Positions 45,460 through 54,600 of a DNA stretch of 64,000 bases are shown here, piece by piece (positions within the stretch are counted from its first letter, which is position 1; each line of letters starts with the position of its first letter). The DNA comes from Paenibacillus_V sp046244365. GTDB lineage: Bacteria > Bacillota > Bacilli > Paenibacillales > NBRC-103111. A model generated the notes under the pieces. It did no database searches and was not told the origin of the DNA. It saw only the letters and a list, made by a program, of their open reading frames with translations. Location of the stretch: contig NZ_CP176395.1 of assembly GCF_046244365.1 (NCBI RefSeq), positions 2,170,001 to 2,234,000 on the forward strand, given 5' to 3'. A program made the position numbers and the translations under genes.

Positions 45460-46176
45460 ATGGCGCAAAACATTCTTGTTATCGAAGACGAACCGACGCT
45501 TGCCCGCCTATTATCGTATAATTTGGCGCAGGAAGGCTATGAAATCAAGGTCATCGATCACGGCGGCGAAGGGCTGCAGGCCGCGCTTCAGGTCGTATAT
45601 GATCTTATTATATTGGACATTATGCTACCCGGGATGAACGGATTCGAAGTGCTTTCCAAGCTGCGGCAGAAGGGCGTCAAGACGCCTGTCATTATTTTGA
45701 CGGCGCGCAACGCCGAGGAGGAAGTCGTGCAGGGGCTTCGCTATGGAGCGGACGATTACATCACGAAGCCGTTTGGCGTAGCCGAGCTGTTGGCGCGGGT
45801 ATCCGCGGTGCTTCGCAGAACGCAGCCCGAAGAATTTAACGCCGATACGAGCGGGAACGGCGACAAGGTGATTATGGTCGGCGATTTGCGCATCTATCCG
45901 GAGAAGTATGAGGTCATGCTGGGCGGAGAATCGATCCCGCTGCGGCCGAAGGAATTCGAGGTTCTGCTGTATCTGGTGCAGCGTCCGGGCGTCGTCGTCA
46001 CCCGGGACGATTTGATGAACATCGTATGGGGCTTTGATTACATCGGCGGGCAGCGGACTGTCGACGTGCACGTCAGCTCTTTGCGCAAGAAGCTGGAGAT
46101 GAACCAGCAGTCGGTTCAGATCGATTCGATTCGCGGCGTCGGCTACAAGCTTGTTACAAATACGGTCAAAAGATAA
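45460..46176 (+). CDS. phoP: Response regulator PhoP, OmpR/PhoB family
   Basis: A 238-residue regulator: receiver domain (1-120) with acidic pair E9-D10, phospho-acceptor D53 in LIILDIMLPGMNG and K in DDYITKPF, then a winged-helix domain (about 140-235; LRPKEFEVLLYLVQRPGVVVTRDDLMN, GQRTVDVHVSSLRKKL). Its length fits B. subtilis PhoP. Phosphorylated PhoP binds direct repeats like those at ppk, phoR, the chemoreceptor and pst. It starts 62 bases after phoR and is followed by a terminator. Confidence 0.92.
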   Translation: MAQNILVIEDEPTLARLLSYNLAQEGYEIKVIDHGGEGLQAALQVVYDLIILDIMLPGMNGFEVLSKLRQKGVKTPVIILTARNAEEEVVQGLRYGADDYITKPFGVAELLARVSAVLRRTQPEEFNADTSGNGDKVIMVGDLRIYPEKYEVMLGGESIPLRPKEFEVLLYLVQRPGVVVTRDDLMNIVWGFDYIGGQRTVDVHVSSLRKKLEMNQQSVQIDSIRGVGYKLVTNTVKR

Positions 46177-46178
46177 GG

Positions 46179-46204
46179 AGCAGCCCGCGGGCTGCTTTTT
46201 TTTT
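46179..46204 (+). terminator. phoR-phoP terminator
   Basis: A perfectly self-complementary 18-base segment (AGCAGCCCGCGGGCTGCT) followed by nine T. Confidence 0.9.
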
Positions 46205-46355
46205 GCTTGGAAGTAAGGCTTGCGGACATTTATCTTAAGTCATGTGAGGAAGCTCAAGAGCTTATGATGATCTTTCGGCATCCGTTGGAGCAGCATCTTC
46301 GACTCGCTGATTTCGTATCATTTTCGGATGATAGATCAACTTCGATGAACAATAT

Positions 46356-46369
46356 TGAAAGCGTTTACC
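46356..46369 (+). promoter_or_regulatory. cre site of the DUF4855 gene
   Basis: TGAAAGCGTTTACC matches 13 of 14 positions of the CcpA consensus TGWAANCGNTNWCA. It lies 13 bases before a TATAAT (46383-46388), covering the -35 region, so glucose repression is likely. Confidence 0.65.
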
Positions 46370-46465
46370 ACACTCTGGCGTCTATAATGGGGGCAAGCGG
46401 CATGGGGCCACTAGCGGCGTTTGAACGGAAATCCCCAAGAATCGCACGCTATGAAGGGAGACGCA

Positions 46466-48139
46466 ATGATGAAGAAATGGAAACGGCAGTTCTTACCGGC
46501 TATTGCCGCGTTAACGATACTGTCCTCGTTTCAGCCGGCGCTTGCCGCAAAGGAGGAACCTGCTCAAATGAGAAATTTGGCAAGCGGTCTGTCTTACCGG
46601 TATTCCGATCCTCCCTCCGAGAATTATCCGGATAGCGGCACTAAGCTGACGGACGGCAAATATGCGGATCCCTCCGCGTTCTGGGATGCGAATTGGATGG
46701 CGTTCCTCCGCGGAAAGACGCGGGAAATTACGTTCGACCTCGGCGAAAGCAAATCAATCGGCCGCATCAATGCGCATTTTCTATACGATCATGCGGCAGG
46801 CATCTATACGCCGAACATTGCTTCTTTCTATGTATCCGAGGACGGTACGAACTGGGCTCCGGTAAAGCATATGAACTCGCCTATGCCGCTTTGGACGCCG
46901 AGTACGGCCGCCGGATACGACTATTCGTGGAACGGGGAAACGGACGGCGTCCCGCACGGAGACCAGCATGCGACGATGGCTTACGCGCGCTATGTGAAAA
47001 TTGCGGTTACCACGCAAATCTGGGTTTTCATGGACGAGGTGGAGATTTGGGGAGCGGACGGCAAGGCGAAGCATGCCAAAAAGCTGAAACCGGAAATGCC
47101 TGCCTATTTGCAGCCAGGTGAGTCTACAGCGGGAATACGTGATCTTGTCCTGCTGTACAACGGCTTTTACGAGAGCGGAGCAGGCAATTGGAAGAAAGAG
47201 GACATCATTCCGTACATCAGCTATACGGACAAGAACGGCTCTCCGAAGGATTGGTTTTATGACGGCGTACTTTACCTAGGCCTTAGAACGAGCGATAATG
47301 CGCGGGACTTCGGCATCAATTCTTTGTTCAGCGACTGGCAATGGTACCTGGACAAGACGTTCGCGGAGTCGGGGGATATGCGGCAGCTGAACGAAGCGGT
47401 GAAGGAAGCAGGGGCGAAGCTTGGCGATAACCGCCATAAAGTGAAGGTGGTGCTGATGATCCCGCTGGCCGCCGATACGGTTGCCGATTTCGGAGATGTA
47501 GACGGGGACGGCGTATCGGAAAACTTCGTCGCCGCCCAGGTAGGCGAAGAAACGGCATATGCCAACCGCCAAAAGGCGATTCGCTGGTATATGAACGAAG
47601 TGAAGAAGCGATGGTCCGCAGGCAATTATGACCGGCTGGAGCTCGATGGCATGTACTGGCTGTCCGAGGGCATCTCTCACGGCGACCGGAGCGAGCCTAA
47701 GTTGATCCAGGAGACGCGCGATAGGGTACACCGCGAAGGCCAAAAGTTTTTCTGGATACCCTTCTTTGCCGCCAATATGAATTTCGCTGCAAGCGAGCTG
47801 GGCTTTGATGCCGCGGCGCTTCAGCCGAATCATTTCTTCGATGGAACGGATCCGATCCGGATCGAAGACACGGCCTATTTGGCGCGGCACCATGGGCTGG
47901 GCGTCGAGATGGAAACGGATGAGCGGATGAATACGGACGAGGCCTTCCGTGCTAGATACATCGATTATTTGAACGGCGGCGTCGATTTCGGCTACATGAC
48001 CGGCGCTTTCAAGGCTTACTACCAGGGAAATACGGCACTGCTGCAGAGCTCTCGCAGCGACAATGCAAGAGTTCGGGAGCTATATGACTGGATGTATCAA
48101 TTCGTCAAGGGGACGTATCAGAAGCAGAGCCGCTCGTAA
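46466..48139 (+). CDS. Secreted DUF4855 protein with discoidin-like N-terminal domain
   Basis: A 557-residue exported protein. A signal peptide (KKWKRQFLPAIAALTILSSFQPALAA, in pieces basic-hydrophobic-AxA) is followed by an F5/8-C-like sugar-binding domain (about 40-205; LTDGKYADPSAFWDANWMAF, ITFDLGESKSIGRINAHFL) and a DUF4855 domain (about 215-550; LVLLYNGFYESG, DRLELDGMYWLSEGI, ELGFDAAALQPNHFF). DUF4855 is a TIM-barrel-like family of unknown activity found in carbohydrate-degrading Bacillota. GGGAG lies five bases before the ATG. With its cre site, a role in polysaccharide use is plausible. Confidence 0.82.
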   Translation: MMKKWKRQFLPAIAALTILSSFQPALAAKEEPAQMRNLASGLSYRYSDPPSENYPDSGTKLTDGKYADPSAFWDANWMAFLRGKTREITFDLGESKSIGRINAHFLYDHAAGIYTPNIASFYVSEDGTNWAPVKHMNSPMPLWTPSTAAGYDYSWNGETDGVPHGDQHATMAYARYVKIAVTTQIWVFMDEVEIWGADGKAKHAKKLKPEMPAYLQPGESTAGIRDLVLLYNGFYESGAGNWKKEDIIPYISYTDKNGSPKDWFYDGVLYLGLRTSDNARDFGINSLFSDWQWYLDKTFAESGDMRQLNEAVKEAGAKLGDNRHKVKVVLMIPLAADTVADFGDVDGDGVSENFVAAQVGEETAYANRQKAIRWYMNEVKKRWSAGNYDRLELDGMYWLSEGISHGDRSEPKLIQETRDRVHREGQKFFWIPFFAANMNFAASELGFDAAALQPNHFFDGTDPIRIEDTAYLARHHGLGVEMETDERMNTDEAFRARYIDYLNGGVDFGYMTGAFKAYYQGNTALLQSSRSDNARVRELYDWMYQFVKGTYQKQSRS

Positions 48140-48184
48140 ATGGGGGAAGGCCGGTTCGGTTAAAGAAGGGATACCGTTAAGGAG

Positions 48185-48234
48185 AAGACGAGGGCTCGAG
48201 ATCCGGTATGCCGGGTCGAAGAGACCTCGTCTTT
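48185..48234. terminator. Bidirectional terminator
   Basis: AAGACGAGG pairs with CCTCGTCTT around an inner ATCCGG/CCGGGT hairpin, with T-rich flanks; between the DUF4855 gene and the convergent oxidase gene. Confidence 0.7.
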
Positions 48235-48235
48235 T

Positions 48236-49381
48236 CTATGGGGAAGGGATAAAGAGCAGATCGTCCCGGCTGAGCGATTGCACATCCCGATGGCCGGCGA
48301 TGCCCATCGTCAAGTCAAAATCTGCTATCATATTTTCCAGTACGTGCCGCACTCCCTTCTCGCCGGCAAGGGACAGTCCGTATACATACGGGCGTCCGAG
48401 GAGCAAGAAATCGGCGCCAAGTGAAAGCGCCTTAAACATATCGGCTCCGTGCCGGAGGCCGCTGTCGAATAAGACGGGGACGGCGCCCTTCACGGCGGCC
48501 GCAACGAGCGGCAGCATGTCTAACGTAGCGGCCGCTCCGTCAAGGTGACGTCCGCCGTGGTTCGAGACGACGATTGCGTCGGCGCCGGCTTCGATCGCTT
48601 TGGCGGCATCCGCGGGATGCGAAATTCCCTTGATGATCATGGGAAGATCGGTGACGGAACGCACGAAAGCCACCCCTTCCCAAGTCGTACCCGGGTTAAC
48701 GGTAATCCGCTGCACCGATTCGGATGACAGCGGAAGATTGTACTTGCGCAGGACGACGGGATCGGTCACGAGATTGCCTACCCCTTCCGAGGAGGTGAAA
48801 GGCTGTACGGCGTTGAATAAATCTTTCTCCCGCCAGCCGATCTCGGGCCGGTCGAAAGTGAGCACGATCCCTGTGAAGCCGGCGTTCTCGGCTCTGCGAA
48901 TAATGCTTGCAACGACTTCCAGGTCATGTCCCAAATAAAGCTGCATCCATCTCGGCGCGCCGGTCCCTGCAATATCCTCCAACGAGCGGGAGGCGACCAT
49001 GCTGTGAATATAGAGGACTCCCATGGAGGCTGCAGCCCTGGCGGTTGCCACTTCGCCTTCGGTATGAAATAACGATTGCCTTCCGATCGGGGCTACGCCG
49101 ACCGGAAAAGGATAAGTTTGATTCAGCAGCGGAAGCGACAGGTTACGATCGGCGACATCCACGAGAATCCTTTGAACAATCCGCCAATGCTCGAAGGCAT
49201 CTCGGTTGGCCCGCATCGTGGCTTCGCTGCCCGCTCCGCTCTCCGCGTAATCGAATGCCTGTACGGTCAGCTTTATACGAGCCTGAGCCTCCCAATCAGC
49301 GAACGATATCGGCAAACGATCGCTTCCCGGCAGCTGCTGCTCGTTTGTCCGGAGCTTGCGGATTTTGGTTCCGTAGTTCAT
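48236..49381 (-). CDS. FMN-dependent alpha-hydroxy-acid oxidase (lactate oxidase/monooxygenase type)
   Basis: A 381-residue (beta-alpha)8 flavoprotein. FMN and substrate residues are visible: FPVGVAPIGRQSLFHTEGE, WMQLYLGHD, LTFDRPEIGWREKD, MIIKGISHPADAAKAIEAGADAIVVSNHGGRHLDGA (catalytic His) and VLFDSGLRHGADMFKALSLGADFLLLGRPYVYGL. It oxidises L-lactate or a related 2-hydroxy acid. The length and N-terminus resemble lactate 2-monooxygenase; whether the product is pyruvate with peroxide or acetate cannot be decided. GAGGTGATC precedes the ATG. Confidence 0.88.
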   Translation of the reverse strand: MNYGTKIRKLRTNEQQLPGSDRLPISFADWEAQARIKLTVQAFDYAESGAGSEATMRANRDAFEHWRIVQRILVDVADRNLSLPLLNQTYPFPVGVAPIGRQSLFHTEGEVATARAAASMGVLYIHSMVASRSLEDIAGTGAPRWMQLYLGHDLEVVASIIRRAENAGFTGIVLTFDRPEIGWREKDLFNAVQPFTSSEGVGNLVTDPVVLRKYNLPLSSESVQRITVNPGTTWEGVAFVRSVTDLPMIIKGISHPADAAKAIEAGADAIVVSNHGGRHLDGAAATLDMLPLVAAAVKGAVPVLFDSGLRHGADMFKALSLGADFLLLGRPYVYGLSLAGEKGVRHVLENMIADFDLTMGIAGHRDVQSLSRDDLLFIPSP

Positions 49382-49620
49382 CCGATCACCTCTAATGGAA
49401 GTGTATGAGACGGCGGAGCGGGATAGATCATCTCCATTTGAAAATGTAGGGGGAAAACGGATAAGATAGCAGCAGGGAGTGCGTAAAAGCGATTGAAAGC
49501 CGATCGGCTTTATGAAGAGTAATGAAAGAAAAAAACATGACGAGGTTTATGGAGGACAAGTGAACAAGTGGCATGAAGTAGAGTAACAAAGAAGAAAAGC
49601 GGAGGGCGGGAGATGATAAT

Positions 49621-50466
49621 ATGGACGGGATGCAATGGGCGATCGGGTTAGCCGGCAGTCTGGCGATTGCGGGAGCGGCATATGCCAAACGTTCGCTTTC
49701 GATATCCGGCGCGGCGGCGGCGGTCGTCACAGGAGCATTACTGTACGGGGGGGGAAGCCCGGCTTGGTTCGGTACGCTGATCGCGTTCTTCCTCTCCTCT
49801 TCGCTGCTGTCCAAATGGAAAAAAGCCGCGCGCGGCGAAGCGGAAAGCGGCTATGAGAAGGGAGGCCGCCGGGATGCGGGACAGGTTGCCGCAAACGGCG
49901 GGCTGGCGCTGCTGCTGTGCGCAGCCGACCGGCTGTGGCCGGATCCGCTGTGGCTGGCCGCTTTCGTAGGCGCGCTTGCCGCCGTCAACGCAGACACTTG
50001 GGCTACCGAAATCGGCGGCCTCAGCCGCAGCAAGCCCCGGTCGATCTTCACCGGGGCTCCCGTCCCGCCCGGAACGTCGGGCGGGATAACGCTTCTGGGC
50101 CTAGCCGCTTCGGCTTGTGGCGGCCTGTTTATCGGCGCGGCGGCGTACGCGCTGCTGATGGCGACGCCTGCGGACGGCCGCCTCGCGGCGGACGCCGGCG
50201 TGCAAGCCGCCGGCGCGCTGCCGCTGCTGCTCGCGGCGTTCGCCGGCGGTATGATCGGCTCGCTCGCCGATTCCGCGATCGGCGCCGTCTGGCAGCGCAT
50301 GAACCGCTGCGCCGTCTGCGGCAAAGAAGTCGAGCGGTCGGTTCACTGCGGCCAGCCGGCAGCGCACAGCCGCGGCCTGCGCTGGATGGGCAACGACGCG
50401 GTGAACGCGCTGTGCTCGATTGCCGGCAGCGCAGCCGCGGCTTGCTTATGGTTTCTAATATCTTAG
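49621..50466 (+). CDS. DUF92 family membrane protein
   Basis: A 281-residue protein with about six helices. It carries DUF92 hallmarks: KRSLSISGAAAAVVTGALLYGGG, VNADTWATEIGGLSRSKPRSIFTGAPVPPGTSGGIT and GGMIGSLADSAIGAVWQ, then a cysteine-containing loop (CAVCGKEVERSVHCG). Eukaryotic relatives include a phytyl-phosphate kinase (VTE6), so a prenyl-phosphate role is possible but unproven in bacteria. GGGAG lies eight bases before the ATG. The last third is very GC-rich and alanine-rich. A long hairpin ends the gene. Confidence 0.88.
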   Translation: MDGMQWAIGLAGSLAIAGAAYAKRSLSISGAAAAVVTGALLYGGGSPAWFGTLIAFFLSSSLLSKWKKAARGEAESGYEKGGRRDAGQVAANGGLALLLCAADRLWPDPLWLAAFVGALAAVNADTWATEIGGLSRSKPRSIFTGAPVPPGTSGGITLLGLAASACGGLFIGAAAYALLMATPADGRLAADAGVQAAGALPLLLAAFAGGMIGSLADSAIGAVWQRMNRCAVCGKEVERSVHCGQPAAHSRGLRWMGNDAVNALCSIAGSAAAACLWFLIS

Positions 50467-50556
50467 CTTATTCTCGGTCCGGCACAACCAGGAGCTTAAC
50501 CTTGCAGCGTTGCCTGCTGTTTTCCCCTCATAGTGAGGCGCATTCTACTACGACGC

Positions 50557-50603
50557 ACAAATCCCCCGTTTGGTTTTTTCGCGAAACCAAACGGGGGATT
50601 TGT
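50557..50603. terminator. Perfect 20-base-pair hairpin between convergent genes
   Basis: The arms (ACAAATCCCCCGTTTGGTTT and its exact complement) flank a seven-base loop. It ends both the DUF92 gene and the minus-strand AraC regulator gene. Confidence 0.85.
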
Positions 50604-50712
50604 TTGATAACATCGTGCATCAGACGGCCGTCGCACGCATGGATAAGAGGTCTCCGTTGTTCCTAGCCGTTTCATCGCCAGTCGAAGCATTCAAGTAGCA
50701 TAAGCGCAGGGA

Positions 50713-51585
50713 TTACTGCGTCCATTCCGCCATTTTTTTGCGGTAGTCGTGCGGAGAGCAGTCGTTGTACTTGCGGAACATTTTGTAGAAGTGCGCCATG
50801 TTCGGCATGCCGACCTCTTCGCCGACCTGGGCGACGTTGATTTCATTCGTGAGCAGAATGCGTTCGGCGCGTTTGATTTTTTTGTAATTGACGTATTCGA
50901 GGAACGACATACCAAGCACTTTTTTGAAATATTTGACGAAGTAATAGTAGCTCATATTGGCGATGCGGCTCGCTTCATCGACTTGAATTTTGCCGCATAC
51001 GTTCTGCTCGATGTAATCGAGAACGGGACGAAGGCGCAGTAAATCGTTATTTTCCCTGTGGTGGGGGAAATGCTGCTTATCGCTGCGAAGCAGGGTGAGC
51101 GCGATTTTCTTGATCAGCAGGCTGACGGCGATTTCGTACCCTTCCTGCTTGGTTTGGGCTTCTTGGAAAATTTGCTTTACGCTGTCGACTATCGTTTCCT
51201 GCGCCAAACGGTTTTGTTCGAAAATATAATTAAGCTTGCTCCACGGATAATCGGTTTCGGAAAGAAACCGGTAATAAGGCATCGTGCTTTGTTCGAAGTA
51301 GTCGTGAATATCGAACTGGAGCACGTAGTATCTCATCGTGCCTTCGGTGACATAGGAACGGTCGCGGTGAAGCTGGTTGGCACCGATTATCACGAGCTCT
51401 CCCTCGCGGAGCATGTATTGCTCGTCCTCCACGAATACGTGCAGCACGCCTTCGGATACGACGAGAATTTCTACTTCCTTGTGATGATGCCAAGGGGATA
51501 TCGCATCGACATCACGACGGGCGGCAAATATTTTCATGCTGAGAAACGGATTCTCAAAGCGGATGTCTTCTTTATAAAACTGCAC
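50713..51585 (-). CDS. AraC family transcriptional regulator with cupin sensor
   Basis: A 290-residue regulator: an N-terminal cupin-like ligand domain (about 20-105; ISPWHHHKEVEILVVSEGVLHVFVEDEQYML) and a C-terminal AraC double helix-turn-helix (about 190-285; IANMSYYYFVKYFKKVLGMSFLEYVNYKKIKRAERIL). A GTG start with GGGAGA nine bases upstream was chosen over a TTG eight codons earlier. It is divergent from the Gfo/Idh/MocA gene across 146 bases and probably controls it in response to a sugar. Confidence 0.88.
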   Translation of the reverse strand: MQFYKEDIRFENPFLSMKIFAARRDVDAISPWHHHKEVEILVVSEGVLHVFVEDEQYMLREGELVIIGANQLHRDRSYVTEGTMRYYVLQFDIHDYFEQSTMPYYRFLSETDYPWSKLNYIFEQNRLAQETIVDSVKQIFQEAQTKQEGYEIAVSLLIKKIALTLLRSDKQHFPHHRENNDLLRLRPVLDYIEQNVCGKIQVDEASRIANMSYYYFVKYFKKVLGMSFLEYVNYKKIKRAERILLTNEINVAQVGEEVGMPNMAHFYKMFRKYNDCSPHDYRKKMAEWTQ

Positions 51586-51731
51586 CTTTTTGCATCTCCC
51601 GAATGACAAAATCGCATATAAGGATAACCATATCCGTCATATCTTTTTGACGGGCTTGTATCTATACTATCATTGTAGTATACCGAGACATACATTCAAA
51701 GGTTTTTTACGTTAAAGGAGGAACCGTTTCC

Positions 51732-52814
51732 ATGTCCAAGAAAGTCAAAGTGGCTATTATCGGCTGCGGAGGTATTGCCAACGGCAAGCATTTGCCAAGC
51801 CTAGCGAAGCTTGATACGGTAGAACTCGTCGCGTTTTGCGATATTGTGACGGAGCGCGCAGAGAAGGCTGCTGCCAAATTCGGCACTGCGGAAGCCAAAA
51901 CATACGAAGATTACCGTGAAGTGCTCAAGGATGCTTCTATCGAAGTCGTTCACGTCTGCACGCCGAACGACTCGCACGCCGAAATCGCCATTGCCGCGCT
52001 GGAAGCCGGTAAGCACGTCATGTGCGAGAAGCCGATCGCCAAAACGGCAGCCGACGCCCGCCGCATGGTAGAAACGGCCAAACGTACAGGCAAAAAGCTG
52101 ACCATCGGCTATAACAACCGCTACCGTCCGGACAGCCTGCACTTGAAAAAGGTGATCCAAGACGGCACGCTTGGCGACATTTACTTCGCCAAAGCGCATG
52201 CGATCCGCCGCCGCGCGGTACCGACATGGGGCGTGTTCCTTGACGAAGAGAAACAAGGCGGAGGCCCGCTTATCGATATCGGCACCCATGCGCTCGATAT
52301 GGCGCTTTGGATGATGGACAACTACGAGCCGAAGGTCGTGCTCGGCACGTCCTACCACAAGCTGTCGCAAAAAGAAAACGCGGCGAACGCTTGGGGCCCT
52401 TGGGATCCTAAGAAATTCACCGTGGAAGATTCCGCTTTTGCGATGATCACGATGAAGAACGGTGCAACGATCATCCTCGAATCCAGCTGGGCGCTGAACA
52501 CGCTGGACGTGAAAGAAGCGAAGGTTTCGCTTAGCGGTACGGAAGGCGGCGCGGACATGAACGACGGCCTGCGTATCAACGGCGAAGAGCACAGCCGCCT
52601 GTACACGCACAGCGTCGATCTGAAATCCGGCGGCGTAGCTTTCTACGAAGGCAAATCCGAGAGCGATGCGGACATCGAAGCGCGTTTATGGATCGAAGCG
52701 GTCCTGAACGACACCGAGCCGGTCGTTACGCCGGAGCAAGCGCTTGTCGTTTCGGAAATTCTCGAAGCCGTATACGAATCCTCGCGTACGGGCAAAGCGG
52801 TTTACTTCGAATAA
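51732..52814 (+). CDS. Gfo/Idh/MocA family oxidoreductase
   Basis: A 360-residue NAD(P)-dependent sugar dehydrogenase. The Rossmann motif VAIIGCGGIANGKHLPSL lies at the N-terminus, followed by HVCTPNDSHAEIAIAALEAGKHVMCEKPIAKT with the conserved EKP lysine, and the C-terminal beta-sheet domain with GGGPLIDIGTHALDMALWMM (catalytic Asp/His). Substrate could be an inositol or other sugar. AAAGGAGG precedes the ATG. Divergent from an AraC regulator that is likely its controller. Confidence 0.92.
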   Translation: MSKKVKVAIIGCGGIANGKHLPSLAKLDTVELVAFCDIVTERAEKAAAKFGTAEAKTYEDYREVLKDASIEVVHVCTPNDSHAEIAIAALEAGKHVMCEKPIAKTAADARRMVETAKRTGKKLTIGYNNRYRPDSLHLKKVIQDGTLGDIYFAKAHAIRRRAVPTWGVFLDEEKQGGGPLIDIGTHALDMALWMMDNYEPKVVLGTSYHKLSQKENAANAWGPWDPKKFTVEDSAFAMITMKNGATIILESSWALNTLDVKEAKVSLSGTEGGADMNDGLRINGEEHSRLYTHSVDLKSGGVAFYEGKSESDADIEARLWIEAVLNDTEPVVTPEQALVVSEILEAVYESSRTGKAVYFE

Positions 52815-52828
52815 CAGGCATTATCAAT

Positions 52829-52868
52829 AAAAGCCGGCGGGGCATTGTCCTGCCGGCTTTGTGTTTTG
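52829..52868 (+). terminator. Terminator of the Gfo/Idh/MocA gene
   Basis: AAGCCGGC pairs with GCCGGCTT around a GGGGCATTGTCCT loop, then TTTGTGTTTTG. Confidence 0.7.
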
Positions 52869-52969
52869 TAATACTCTGCCGTATCTACGGACTTCGAATA
52901 TTTTTGTTCCCCAATGACCCTTTTTGCCGTGCTTAAAGCGTATTAGATAGGGAGGTGAGGGGAAGTCGT

Positions 52970-53524
52970 ATGTTCCATTCCAAACTGGCCATAGATGCAA
53001 AAATAAAATCCGCAGAGCGCGGAGGAGAAGCCTTAATCGAGCATTTAATATCGGAGTATCAAAGCGAGCTGCTTCATCTGGCTATGTCTTATTTAAATGA
53101 TTACCAGCTGGCGCAAGATTGTGTTCAGGAAATTTTTATGACGGCCTATAATAAAGTCGATCCCGATAAGGATCAGGCTTCTCTGCGCAAATGGCTCAAA
53201 GTATGTACAGTCAACCGCTGCAAAAGCATGCTCAGGTCTGCCTTTTGGCGAAAAATGGTGTTTTGGGAGCACGATCGGATGAAATCAGTATCTGCAGCAA
53301 CAAAGGATGAGTATTCCAAACTGGATGACACCGGAGTTCTGGACAAGGTGATGCGGCTGCCTGTTAAATACCGCGAGATGATTGTGCTTCACTACTATCA
53401 GGATATGACTTTGCAGGACATTTCCGTTGTGCTGAAAATAAGCCATGAAGCGGTTAAATCGCGTCTCCGCAGGGCAAGGGAACAGCTGAGGGTCATGCTG
53501 GAAGGGGAGGATAGTAATGAGTAA
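52970..53524 (+). CDS. ECF sigma factor
   Basis: A 184-residue extracytoplasmic-function sigma factor: region 2 (about 30-95; YLNDYQLAQDCVQEIFMTAYNKVDP, WLKVCTVNRCKSMLR) and region 4 (about 130-180; LPVKYREMIVLHYYQDMTLQDISVVLKISHEAVKSRLRRAREQLRVML in pieces). It overlaps the next gene by eight bases, the usual sigma/anti-sigma coupling. The ATG was preferred to a GTG five codons earlier that lies in its ribosome site. Base composition is more AT-rich than the neighbours. Confidence 0.9.
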   Translation: MFHSKLAIDAKIKSAERGGEALIEHLISEYQSELLHLAMSYLNDYQLAQDCVQEIFMTAYNKVDPDKDQASLRKWLKVCTVNRCKSMLRSAFWRKMVFWEHDRMKSVSAATKDEYSKLDDTGVLDKVMRLPVKYREMIVLHYYQDMTLQDISVVLKISHEAVKSRLRRAREQLRVMLEGEDSNE

Positions 53525-54557
53525 TCAGCTTGATGAGCTCTTGAAACATAGTACCAACAGATTGAACCGACACAGGCTCGTGTTGGAGACAGAGCCGAGA
53601 ACCCTAGCACCTGCAGGGAGGCGTTACCGAAAACGGATTGTCGTGAGCTGCATGTTTCTGTTCATTTGTATGAGTACCTTGATGCTCCCTTCATCATCCA
53701 AAGTGTTGGCTTATGTAGTCAACCTGTTACGATCAGAAGGATTTCAGCAGGTCGTGGAAAAGGGCTTAAGCACCCCTGTGGGTCAAGAGTCGCTACAGCA
53801 AGGTATCAAACTCAGTGTGGAAAATTTATATGTGGACCAAGGCGAACTTATTTTCGAAATGGTGCAGTCGTTTGCGGAAGATGCGGCTTCGAGATCAATG
53901 TTGAACACGAACGACGTTCAATTGTTTATTGATGGGAAAAAACTGGCCTTTCACTCCGGAGGCGAATTTCATGATCTACAGGATGGCCGGTACGGGGGTA
54001 TTATTTATTATCAAAGTAACTATGGATATGAGGAGGGGCTCGGTGGCCTGCTGCCTGAGCAATTTCAGTTAACGATTAAGGTAAATCGGATTGGAGACAT
54101 CCAAGGAAATTGGTTCCTCGAGCTGCAGGTATCCCGTGAACTTTCGGATCAGGCGACCCGAACTTTTGTACCGGGGATCTCTCACGAGGTAAACGGGATT
54201 ACTATTAACGTAGCACGAGTTGTGATGACACCGCTTAGTGCGAAGATCGACTACGAAATGACCGTGCCCGAGAATTACTCGTTTACCGATCCGTTTGCCA
54301 TCAGCAGTATTCAAGTGAAGGATGATAAGGGCTATATTATGGGGACGGGCTTTGTTGGCGGCGAAGGTGAAGCGGTTGAAGGCGATCGGAGGAAATACCG
54401 GTTTACGAGCGAACATTTAAGCACGCCGAAGGAAACGCCGGAGGCACTCGTTATAATCCCACAGCGCAGTGTAATGGAAAGACAGGATGAATGGGGGACC
54501 TATTTCCATGGAGAAGCGCTTGAACCTTACGTGTTTCATGTTCCCTTGCAAAAATAA
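53517..54557 (+). CDS. Membrane anti-sigma-like protein, DUF4179/DUF5643 type
   Basis: A 346-residue protein: short cytosolic N-terminus (1-40), one helix (about 41-62, IVVSCMFLFICMSTLMLP), then a large external domain (SVENLYVDQGELIFEMVQSF; LFIDGKKLAFHSGGEF; DPFAISSIQVKDDKGYIMGTGFVGGEGE) like the DUF4179 and DUF5643 families that accompany ECF sigma factors. It probably holds the preceding sigma factor inactive until an envelope signal. The cytosolic part is short, without a clear zinc motif. Confidence 0.82.
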   Translation: MSNQLDELLKHSTNRLNRHRLVLETEPRTLAPAGRRYRKRIVVSCMFLFICMSTLMLPSSSKVLAYVVNLLRSEGFQQVVEKGLSTPVGQESLQQGIKLSVENLYVDQGELIFEMVQSFAEDAASRSMLNTNDVQLFIDGKKLAFHSGGEFHDLQDGRYGGIIYYQSNYGYEEGLGGLLPEQFQLTIKVNRIGDIQGNWFLELQVSRELSDQATRTFVPGISHEVNGITINVARVVMTPLSAKIDYEMTVPENYSFTDPFAISSIQVKDDKGYIMGTGFVGGEGEAVEGDRRKYRFTSEHLSTPKETPEALVIIPQRSVMERQDEWGTYFHGEALEPYVFHVPLQK

Positions 54558-54600
54558 CCGAGCATAGAAGCAAGAGTAGCTTATCTAAACAATCCTGTAA

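Noticed and set aside
46207..46635. 142-codon frame between phoP and the DUF4855 gene
   Set aside because: It runs over the cre site and -10 box and then out of frame into the signal peptide region; no family features.
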